In this document: positions 55,988 through 64,000 of the stretch, one piece after another
How positions within the stretch are numbered: the stretch's first letter is position 1
How the letters are laid out: each line of letters opens with the position of its first letter
Assembly: GCF_030711595.1 (NCBI RefSeq)
Contig: NZ_JAUJUJ010000002.1
Coordinates: forward strand, 62,001-126,000
DNA length: 64,000 nucleotides
Direction: 5' to 3'
Source of the DNA: Stenotrophomonas sp. YIM B06876
GTDB lineage: Bacteria > Pseudomonadota > Gammaproteobacteria > Xanthomonadales > Xanthomonadaceae
Made by a program: the position numbers and the translations under genes
The notes under the pieces: model-generated
What the model saw: the letters and a program-made list of their open reading frames with translations, nothing else
Databases searched by the model: none
Told to the model about the DNA's origin: nothing

Positions 55988-56527
55988 TCAAGCGGCAAAG
56001 CCGCCCTCGGCCAGATAATGCAGTTCTTCCGGGGTCGGCATCCGCCCCAGCACCGCATTGCGATGCGGAAAGCGGCCGAAACGGCGGATGATGTCGCGAT
56101 GCAGCTCGGCGAACTTCAGATATTCCAGATCGCCCAGCACCTCGAACATCGCCACCGAACGCTCCTGGTCCTGCGGATCTTCGGAGTGCTCGAACGGCAG
56201 GTAGATGAAGGCGCGCAGCTGCGGGGTGAGCGCCCGGTCCAGCCCTTCCTCGATCGCGCGCATGGCGTAGTGCCGCGCCAGCCCATCGGTGGCATAGGCG
56301 TGGGCGGTGTCGCGGAAACAGTTGCGCGGAAACTGGTCAAGCAGGATCAACAACGCCAGCGCACCTTCGGAACTGGCCAGCCACTCCTCGCACCCACGGC
56401 GGGCGGCGAGGTAATGCATTTCGAGGAACCGCTGGCGGAACGCGGCATCGAACGCGTCATCGCGCACGAACCAGCGCCGCGGCCCTGCCGCCTGCCAGAA
56501 CTCCACCACCGAACCTGCCGTTTCCAT
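55988..56527 (-). CDS. DUF924 family protein
   Basis: A 179-residue all-helical protein of the DUF924 family, recognised by the early VVEFWQAAGPRRWFVRDDAF, the central LILLDQFPRNCFRDT and the late RFGRFPHRNAVLGR segments. The fold resembles TPR-like helical hairpins; no biochemical function is known to me. The start is the ATG at 56527. It is convergent with the Grx4 fusion gene. Confidence 0.88.
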   Translation of the reverse strand: METAGSVVEFWQAAGPRRWFVRDDAFDAAFRQRFLEMHYLAARRGCEEWLASSEGALALLILLDQFPRNCFRDTAHAYATDGLARHYAMRAIEEGLDRALTPQLRAFIYLPFEHSEDPQDQERSVAMFEVLGDLEYLKFAELHRDIIRRFGRFPHRNAVLGRMPTPEELHYLAEGGFAA

Positions 56528-57048
56528 CCGTACTTCCCCTGTACCGCCTGGCGGCTGTCACCGCACATACTTTCAATTCGTCAAACCACAACGACAGCGT
56601 CTGCCGCCGTTTCGCCGCGGTAGCTTAAGCGCCCGGATGCCGGCATGCATACCGCTGCGGGGAAAACAGCCCTGCAGCTGTCCGCCAACACGGCGACCCT
56701 GCCCGGCATTGTCGGCCCCCAAGCCACTCTCGCCGCGCTCGCGAGCCAGGTGCCCTTGCGTGCCACGCCGTATCCGCCCTGCTGGCGGCTTCGGCAGGCC
56801 GATCCTGTCGGGCGGCGGTGCCTGCTACTGGCGTTGCGACGCCCACGGCGTGATGCCGGAACCGATGCACACCCTGCAACTTTGGCGGGAAGTGGCAATC
56901 GCGCGCCCGGCCGTTGCCGGCCGGCACCCGGCGGTGCCGACGGGCGGCTGCTGGAACGAGCGCCTGATGGCCGGCACCGGGGCGCATGTCCGCCTCCGTT
57001 TTGCGATACGGTTCGCATATTGGAATCACGTCAGCACAGGGGGCTTTA
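56528..57048. other. Intergenic region, about 520 bases
   Basis: The longest gap in the window, between divergent DUF924 and DegV genes. I see the AGGGGG ribosome site of the DegV gene but no other clear signal, ORF with family resemblance, repeat or terminator. It may hold a decayed gene. Confidence 0.4.
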
Positions 57049-57993
57049 ATGCGCATCGGAATTGTTGTCGATTCAGCCTGCGACCTGCCGCAGGATTTCA
57101 TCCGCCAGCACAGCATCGTGCTGCTGCCGATCACGGTGCGGATCGGCGACGCCGTGCTTGCCGACCACCGCGACGAAGAGGCCACACTGAACTTCCTGCA
57201 CACGCATGTGGCCGACCATGGCGCAGAGGCTGAAACCATTCCTTTCAGCGTCAATCAGATCCGCGACCTGTTCCTCGGCAAGCTGGTGATCGATTACGAC
57301 CATGTGTTCTGCATGACGATCACCAAGACCCGCAGCCCGATCCACGACAACGCGATGCAGGCCAGCTTCGCCATCCTCAACGATTACAAGCCGGTGCGGC
57401 AGGCGGCCGGGCACAATTCCCCGTTCGCCCTGCGTGTGCTGGATACCCAGAACCTGTTCGCCGCCCAGGCGGTCACCGCGGTGGAGGCGGTGCGCCTGCG
57501 CGACAGCGGCGCCAGCGTGCAGCGAATCCGCGAGCGCCTGGAAGAACTGGCCAGCAACGTGCACGGCTACATGATCACGCGCGACCTGTATTACATGCGT
57601 GCCCGCGCCCGCCACAAGGGCGACCGCAGTGTCGGCCTGCTCAGCGCCACCCTCGGCAGCGCGCTGGACATCAAACCGGTGCTGCATGGCTATCGCGGCA
57701 ACACCGCGCCGGTGGCCAAGATCAAGGGCTTCGACAACGCGGTGAAACGGCTGTTCGATTTCGCCGGCCAGCGCGTGCGCAGCGGGCTGATGACGCCGAC
57801 GTTGTGCCTGAGCTACGGCGGCGAGCTGGCCGATCTGCGCGCCCTGCCCGGCTACCGGGAGCTGCGCGAGGTCTGCGCGGCGCACGCGGTGGAGGTTTTC
57901 GAAAGCGTGATGAGCCTGACCGGCATGGTCAACGTCGGCAAAGGCGCGGTGACCCTGGGCTTCGCCGATGGCCCGCACTCCTTCAATGGCTGA
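57049..57993 (+). CDS. DegV family (fatty-acid-binding) protein
   Basis: A 314-residue protein with the DegV fold. It starts MRIGIVVDSACDLP, carrying the fatty-acid contact motif DSACDLP, and has VLPITVRIGD-like and MTITKTRSPIHDNA segments. In Gram-positives FakB members present fatty acids to a kinase; no FakA is adjacent here, so the role is open. An insertion of about 25 residues around position 110-130 is typical of proteobacterial members. AGGGGG precedes the ATG. Confidence 0.85.
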   Translation: MRIGIVVDSACDLPQDFIRQHSIVLLPITVRIGDAVLADHRDEEATLNFLHTHVADHGAEAETIPFSVNQIRDLFLGKLVIDYDHVFCMTITKTRSPIHDNAMQASFAILNDYKPVRQAAGHNSPFALRVLDTQNLFAAQAVTAVEAVRLRDSGASVQRIRERLEELASNVHGYMITRDLYYMRARARHKGDRSVGLLSATLGSALDIKPVLHGYRGNTAPVAKIKGFDNAVKRLFDFAGQRVRSGLMTPTLCLSYGGELADLRALPGYRELREVCAAHAVEVFESVMSLTGMVNVGKGAVTLGFADGPHSFNG

Positions 57994-58069
57994 GTGATCG
58001 CCCCGGAAATTGATGACGGCTTGCCGACATCCCCGGTACTACCCTGTCTGCCTGTCCAGGAGGATCCCC

Positions 58070-58408
58070 ATGTCCGTGCAATATTCGATTTCCCTTCCCG
58101 ATCCATCCAAGGCCCGCGGCAATGACCTGGACCTGTCATTCACCGCCAACGGCGCGGACGAATTCGCCGCGCAGTTGCAGCAGGCGCTGCGTACCACGTC
58201 GCTGTTCGAACGCTGGCGCGACCGCCAGAGTGATCCGGACGATGTCAATCCGGAGATGGGGGCGACCGACCCGGCGGCAACCGTGACCGGCGAGCAGGCG
58301 GACCTGCGCATCAACCTGGTCGCCATCACCAGTATTCCCGGCGAGATCTTCAAGCAGCGGATGCGGCTGCTGGCCGGCAACCACTGGGAACTGCGCAACG
58401 TGCGCTGA
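58070..58408 (+). CDS. Hypothetical protein, 112 residues
   Basis: I do not recognise this soluble acidic protein (MSVQYSISLPDPSKARGNDL at the start, later FKQRMRLLAGNHWELRN). It has no cysteines, signal peptide or membrane segment. A very strong ribosome site (AGGAGG, six bases before ATG) supports expression. Its stop is one base before the Dph6-like gene, so the two are translated together. Confidence 0.7.
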   Translation: MSVQYSISLPDPSKARGNDLDLSFTANGADEFAAQLQQALRTTSLFERWRDRQSDPDDVNPEMGATDPAATVTGEQADLRINLVAITSIPGEIFKQRMRLLAGNHWELRNVR

Positions 58409-58409
58409 A

Positions 58410-59090
58410 ATGACAGCACGGCAACTCGTCATGCTGTCATGGAGCGGCGGCAAGGACGCGGCATGGGCACTGCACGCGTTGCGCCAGGATGCTGGCATCG
58501 AGGTCGTCGCATTGTTCAGCACGCTGACCGAAGACTACGGGCGCGCGTCCATGCAGGGCGTCCGCCAGGCCGTACTGCAGGCCCAGGCCGAGGCGGCCGG
58601 GCTGCCGTTGGTGTGCTCGTGGATTCCGCAGGCCTGCGACAACGCGGTTTACCTGCAGCGGACCGCGCAGACGCTGGGCGAGGCGCGGGAGCGCTGGCCG
58701 CACCTGGCCACGGTTGCGTTTGGTGACCTGCTGCTGGCCGATATCCGCAGCTGGCGCGAGCAGCAGTACGCGCAGATGGGCTGGGCCTGCCTGTTCCCGC
58801 TGTTTGGCCAGAACACCGCTGCGCTGGCGCGGCAGATGATCGACCAGGGCCTGCGCGCGCAACTGTGCTGCGTGGATACGCAGCAGCTTGATGCCAGCTT
58901 TGCCGGCGAGGAGTTCAATCACCGGCTGCTGGAGCGCTTGCCCGGCCAAGTGGATGCCTGTGGCGAGCACGGCGAGTTCCACACCTGCGTCAGCGCCGGC
59001 CCGATGTTCGACAAAGCGCTCACGCTGGTGCGCGGCGAAACCGTGCTGCGTGACGGGCGCTATGCCTACACCGATTTCATGCCGGGTTGA
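58410..59090 (+). CDS. Dph6-like ATP pyrophosphatase (adenine nucleotide alpha hydrolase)
   Basis: A 226-residue PP-loop ATP pyrophosphatase. The loop is SWSGGKDAAWA (S12-D16), and a later GEHGEFHTCV matches the conserved end of diphthine-ammonia ligase (Dph6) proteins. In eukaryotes Dph6 amidates diphthine on elongation factor 2; bacteria have no diphthamide, so bacterial homologs must modify something else. It starts two bases after the preceding gene stop and is followed 57 bases later by a small DUF6582-like gene. Confidence 0.85.
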   Translation: MTARQLVMLSWSGGKDAAWALHALRQDAGIEVVALFSTLTEDYGRASMQGVRQAVLQAQAEAAGLPLVCSWIPQACDNAVYLQRTAQTLGEARERWPHLATVAFGDLLLADIRSWREQQYAQMGWACLFPLFGQNTAALARQMIDQGLRAQLCCVDTQQLDASFAGEEFNHRLLERLPGQVDACGEHGEFHTCVSAGPMFDKALTLVRGETVLRDGRYAYTDFMPG

Positions 59091-59147
59091 CACCGGCCTT
59101 GCGTGCGCACGTGCACGCTGCCCCTCCCCCTGCCGGAGGAATTGACC

Positions 59148-59399
59148 ATGGGCGAACTGGACACCCGACACCGCAACCGCCTGCCCGCCGCCGACTTCGC
59201 TTTCCCGCAGCAGCAAAAGCTGCCGATCCATGATGCCGCGCACGTACGCAACGCCATCGCACGCTTCGACCAGGTGAAGGAAGTGAGCGACACCGAGCGT
59301 GACCACGCCTGGAAACGCATTGTGGCGGCAGCCAAGGAACACGGCGTTGACGTCACTCGCAACGACTGGCGCGAGCCGGACAAGCCCCGCGCCCGTTGA
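59148..59399 (+). CDS. Small DUF6582-like protein
   Basis: An 83-residue hydrophilic protein, rich in Arg, Asp and His (MGELDTRHRNRLPAADFAFP at the start; HVRNAIARFDQVKEVSD in the middle). The pattern of an early LPA-F-P segment followed by an alpha-helical IARFxQV stretch recalls a small uncharacterised family (DUF6582). GGAGGAATT precedes the ATG at 59148; the in-frame extension to 59103 has no such site. No function known. Confidence 0.7.
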   Translation: MGELDTRHRNRLPAADFAFPQQQKLPIHDAAHVRNAIARFDQVKEVSDTERDHAWKRIVAAAKEHGVDVTRNDWREPDKPRAR

Positions 59400-59413
59400 G
59401 CGACCCTGCCGGA

Positions 59414-60250
59414 TCAGCCGCGCATTGCCGCGGCGTGATGGGCGATGTGATCGCCGATGAAGCTGGCGATGAAATAGTAGCTGTGGTCGTAACCGGGCTG
59501 CATGCGCAGCTGCAGCGGATGGCCGGCGGCCTCGCATGCGGCCTGCAGCAGGTGCGGCTTGAGCTGGCTTTCGAGGAACTCGTCGGCGCCGCCCTGATCG
59601 ACCAGCAACGGCAGCTTTTCCGCGGCCATGGCCACCAGCGCGGTGGCGTCGTACCGCTGCCATGCCGCACGGTCCTGGCCCAGATAGGCGGCGAACGCCT
59701 TTTCGCCCCACGGCACCTGCGCCGGCGCCACGATCGGCGAGAACGCCGACACACTGCGGTAGCGGCCGGGATTCTTCAGCGCGATGGTCAACGCACCGTG
59801 CCCGCCCATCGAATGGCCACTGATCGCACGCACATCGCTGGCCGCCGGATCGGCTTCCACCCACGCCGGCAGCTCCTCGGTGATGTAGTCGTACATGCGG
59901 TAATGCGTGGCCCAAGGCTGCTCGGTGGCATTGAGGTAGAAGCCGGCGCCCTTGCCGAGGTCGTAGCTGTCGGCATCGGCGACGTCGTCACCGCGCGGGC
60001 TGGTATCGGGCGCGACCAGGATGATGCCGTGCTCGGCCGCATAACGCTGCGCGCCGGCCTTGGTGATGAAATTCTGCTCGGTGCAGGTCAGGCCGCTGAG
60101 CCAGTACAGCACCGGGCACGGGCCCTGTTCGGCCTGCGGCGGGTAGTACACGCCCACGGTCATGTCACAGCCCAGCACTTTCGACTCGTGCCGGTAGACA
60201 TCCTGCCAGCCGCCGAAACAGGCGCGGTGTTCGATCCGTTCGCTCGTCAT
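59414..60250 (-). CDS. fghA: S-formylglutathione hydrolase
   Basis: A 278-residue alpha/beta hydrolase that splits S-formylglutathione to formate and glutathione, the last step of glutathione-dependent formaldehyde removal. The catalytic triad is S147 (GHSMGGHGA), D223 (GGADEF) and H256 (GYDHSYYF); [11 protein letters not shown] forms the oxyanion side. It starts one base after the preceding gene (TGAGATGAC), so it is translationally coupled. The operon also contains adhC and an uncharacterised gene. Confidence 0.96.
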   Translation of the reverse strand: MTSERIEHRACFGGWQDVYRHESKVLGCDMTVGVYYPPQAEQGPCPVLYWLSGLTCTEQNFITKAGAQRYAAEHGIILVAPDTSPRGDDVADADSYDLGKGAGFYLNATEQPWATHYRMYDYITEELPAWVEADPAASDVRAISGHSMGGHGALTIALKNPGRYRSVSAFSPIVAPAQVPWGEKAFAAYLGQDRAAWQRYDATALVAMAAEKLPLLVDQGGADEFLESQLKPHLLQAACEAAGHPLQLRMQPGYDHSYYFIASFIGDHIAHHAAAMRG

Positions 60251-60251
60251 C

Positions 60252-60590
60252 TCAATCCGCTCCCGATGCAGATGAAAGGCGGATCTGGCAGGTCTTCAAC
60301 GCCTCCAGATCGCCCTTCACTTCGATACGCGACGCCTCGGCCAGCGTGCAGATACGCGAAGCGTAATACGCCTCGGGGAGGTCCTCGTACTCGTCGGGCG
60401 CGGCGATCAGCACCCCTGCGGTAACGAAGCCGGCCTTCTTCCAGGTCCGGTCCAGCGACGCCAGGATCAACTGGTCGATCTTCGCCAGGTCCGACGCCTG
60501 CAGCCGCTCGATCGCCTCACGCGCTTCCGGGCTGTCATCCATACCCGCCAGTGCCGCGGCCAATCCTTCTTTATTGAACATCGCAGTCAT
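60252..60590 (-). CDS. Uncharacterised protein between adhC and fghA (DUF3658-like)
   Basis: A 112-residue cytoplasmic protein. The second half ([36 protein letters not shown]) resembles the small DUF3658-type helical domain, though this is by eye. It is joined to both neighbours by the same TGAGATGAC junction with one base between stop and start, which sets the start at 60590 and shows strict operon membership. A role in formaldehyde detoxification is suggested only by position. Confidence 0.7.
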   Translation of the reverse strand: MTAMFNKEGLAAALAGMDDSPEAREAIERLQASDLAKIDQLILASLDRTWKKAGFVTAGVLIAAPDEYEDLPEAYYASRICTLAEASRIEVKGDLEALKTCQIRLSSASGAD

Positions 60591-60591
60591 C

Positions 60592-62211
<1,620 letters not shown>

Positions 62212-62268
62212 TCACCCCCCGCGTGCGGCCGCAGTATGGTCGCGGTCACCCGCCCCGGAGACGCCCCA

Positions 62269-63951
62269 ATGATCCGCCGATCCTTGCTCCTGCTGCTTCC
62301 GTCGACGCTGGTTGCGATGTTGCTGACCGGCTGTGATCCGGTGAAGAAAGTCGGCACCGATACTGCCGCCGCGCCCGTCCGGGCGACCGTGCCCCTGTTC
62401 GAGACCTTCGGCGACCTGCATCGCGATATCGGCACCCAGGTGCCGCTGGCCCAGCGCTATTTCGACCAGGGGCTGCGGCTGGCCTACGGCTTCAACCATG
62501 AAGCCGCCGGGCGTGCCTTTGCCGAAGCGGCGCAGCTGGATCCGCAGTGCGCGATGTGCGTCTGGGGCCAGGCGCTGGTGCTGGGGCCGAACATCAACCT
62601 GGCGATGGACCCGGCCGCGGCCCAAGAGGCCACCGCGCTGGCGCAGCGGGCCGCCAGCCTCGCCGGCAACGCGCGACCGGCGGACCAGGCGCTGATCCAG
62701 GCACTGCAGCAGCGCTATGCCGATCCCGCACCGGAGGACCGCACACCCCTGGACCGCCGCTATGCCGAGGCGATGGCCGGGGTGGTGGCGCGGTTTCCGG
62801 GCGATGACGATGCCGCCACGCTGTATGCCGAGGCGCTGATGGACCTGTCGCCGTGGGCATACTGGAATGCCGATGGCACGCCGGCGGCGTTCACCCCGAA
62901 GCTGGTCGGCGAGCTGGAGCGCGTGCTGGCTCGCAACCCGCGCCATATCGGCGCGATGCACTACTACATCCACGCCATTGAGGCCTCGCCCGAACCGCAG
63001 CGCGGCGAACCCTACGCCGATACGCTGGCGGCGCTGGCCCCCGGCTCAGGGCATCTGGTGCATATGCCCGCGCACATCTACATCCGCGTCGGCCGCTACC
63101 ACGATGCGACCTTGACCAATCTGGCCGCCACCACCGCCGACAAGGATTTCCTGGCGGTGTGCCGGGGCAGCAACGGCGTCTATCCGCTGGGCTACGTGCC
63201 ACACAACTGGCACTTCGCGACGATGACCAGCGGCTTGACCGGCTCGCGCACGCTGGCGCTGCAGGCCGCCCGGCAGACCGCCGAGCGCGCCGACCACGCG
63301 GCGATGGGCCAGGCGCCGATGCAGTTCATGCAGCAGTTCGTAGTCGCTCCACTGCTCACCCAGGTCCGCTTCGGCGACTGGGACGCGATCCTGTCCGCGG
63401 TGGCTCCGCCTTCGGAACTACCCTATCCGGCCGCGATCCGCCACTTCGCCCGCGGCATGGCCCAGCTGCGCAAAGGCGCCGTGGAGGAAGCGGCCAAAGA
63501 GGCCGACGCGCTGCACGCGACCGCCATCGATCCGGCGATGGCCCAGGTCAGCTTCTTCGACATCAACCATGCCGATGGTGTCCTGCGCGTGGCCGATGCG
63601 CTGCTGCGCGGTGAACTGCTGCGCGCGCAGGGCAAGCACAAGCAGGCGATCGGCGCGTTGCGTGACGCCGCCGCGGCCGAGGACGCACTGGCCTACAACG
63701 AGCCGGCCGACTGGCCACTGCCGGTGCGTCCGTACCTGGGCGCGGCCCTGCTCGATGGCGGCGATGCCAGAGGCGCGGCGGAGGCCTTCCAGCAGGACCT
63801 GAAGACCTACCCGACCAACGGCTGGTCACTGTTCGGTCTGGCGCAGGCGCAACAGGCCCTGGGCCAGACCGGTGCAGCGCGCCAGACCTCGCGCCTGCAG
63901 GCCAACGCCTGGCAGTGGGCCGATGCGCCACTGACCGCCGCGCGCTATTGA
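62269..63951 (+). CDS. TPR-repeat lipoprotein
   Basis: A 560-residue envelope protein. The lipoprotein signal ends at LLTGC (Cys22). The mature part is helical repeats of the TPR type (FNHEAAGRAFAEAAQLDP, and a late AAEAFQQDLKTYPTNGWSLF). It also has a conserved HMPAHIYIRVGRYHDA segment and Cys/Trp motif AMCVWGQALVLGPN, seen in a family of large TPR proteins of unknown role. GGAG precedes the ATG at 62269. The stop is followed by a terminator stem at the window edge. It is a single gene on the plus strand. Confidence 0.85.
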   Translation: MIRRSLLLLLPSTLVAMLLTGCDPVKKVGTDTAAAPVRATVPLFETFGDLHRDIGTQVPLAQRYFDQGLRLAYGFNHEAAGRAFAEAAQLDPQCAMCVWGQALVLGPNINLAMDPAAAQEATALAQRAASLAGNARPADQALIQALQQRYADPAPEDRTPLDRRYAEAMAGVVARFPGDDDAATLYAEALMDLSPWAYWNADGTPAAFTPKLVGELERVLARNPRHIGAMHYYIHAIEASPEPQRGEPYADTLAALAPGSGHLVHMPAHIYIRVGRYHDATLTNLAATTADKDFLAVCRGSNGVYPLGYVPHNWHFATMTSGLTGSRTLALQAARQTAERADHAAMGQAPMQFMQQFVVAPLLTQVRFGDWDAILSAVAPPSELPYPAAIRHFARGMAQLRKGAVEEAAKEADALHATAIDPAMAQVSFFDINHADGVLRVADALLRGELLRAQGKHKQAIGALRDAAAAEDALAYNEPADWPLPVRPYLGAALLDGGDARGAAEAFQQDLKTYPTNGWSLFGLAQAQQALGQTGAARQTSRLQANAWQWADAPLTAARY

Positions 63952-63974
63952 GCGGCGCAACCGGCAGCGCACAT

Positions 63975-63999
63975 CCGGCCTCACTGCTGCGGAGGCCGG
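63975..63999 (+). terminator. Terminator stem at the window end
   Basis: CCGGCCTC and GAGGCCGG form an 8-base stem with a 9-base loop, 24 bases after the TPR gene stop. The expected T run would lie outside the window, so it cannot be confirmed. Confidence 0.5.
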
Positions 64000-64000
64000 G

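Overview
This is a 64 kb, high-GC window of conserved bacterial chromosome. Gene content and order point to a gammaproteobacterium of the Xanthomonadaceae/Lysobacteraceae (Stenotrophomonas, Pseudoxanthomonas or Xanthomonas type). Supporting signs are a PPi-based glycolysis/proton-pump neighbourhood, a single ilvC-ilvG-ilvM-ilvA-leuA-leuC-leuD-leuB operon, a large TonB-dependent receptor, a BCCT carrier, a fused Grx4 glutaredoxin and an frmR-adhC-fghA formaldehyde operon. I saw no phage genes, transposases, CRISPR arrays, rRNA or tRNA genes. Family names come from recognising motifs by eye; no database search was run.

Layout. 0-4 kb: end of a PPi-dependent phosphofructokinase gene, a small secreted protein, proton-pumping pyrophosphatase (hppA) and soluble pyrophosphatase (ppa). 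4-13 kb: a receiver-like HDOD protein, a TonB-dependent receptor behind an AraC-type regulator, a membrane-bound winged-helix/beta-propeller regulator, an ion channel and a DUF4136 lipoprotein. 13-17 kb: BCCT transporter and a periplasmic gamma-glutamyltransferase. 17-26.7 kb: the branched-chain amino acid operon, preceded by a promoter, a 39-codon leader peptide with a Leu/Val/Ile codon run, an attenuator, and a second terminator just before ilvC. 26.7-35.6 kb: gdhA, an RND pump operon with a divergent TetR regulator, pcm and tolC. 35.6-41 kb: envelope genes (waaA, an LpxL-type acyltransferase, an O-antigen ligase-family protein, a glycosyltransferase) and a small zinc-finger protein. 41-49 kb: an M16 peptidase remnant, maeB, gltS, a DadA-like oxidase, a QEGLA-motif putative metallopeptidase and rsgA. 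49-57 kb: aminotransferase, SGNH hydrolase, methyltransferase, DUF6172 protein, DEAD-box helicase, polysaccharide deacetylase, the Grx4 fusion and a DUF924 protein. 57-64 kb: DegV protein, a Dph6-like ATP pyrophosphatase, small unknown proteins, the formaldehyde detoxification operon with its FrmR repressor and operator, and a TPR lipoprotein.

How the genes work together. The ilv-leu block encodes most of the isoleucine, valine and leucine pathways (dihydroxy-acid dehydratase and the transaminase are not here). Its leader suggests control by charged Leu/Val/Ile tRNA. The PPi genes couple pyrophosphate to glycolysis and proton pumping. RND adaptor, pump and TolC lie within 7 kb and could form one efflux complex. 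frmR-adhC-orf-fghA is a complete glutathione-dependent formaldehyde pathway plus one uncharacterised gene.

The most interesting points are the apparently leaderless ilv leader peptide and the tandem terminators, palindromic insertions between leuC and leuD and inside leuB, the Grx/A-type/rhodanese fusion whose scaffold domain has lost its cysteines, an unassigned plus-strand terminator at 11.9 kb, and the extra gene in the formaldehyde operon.
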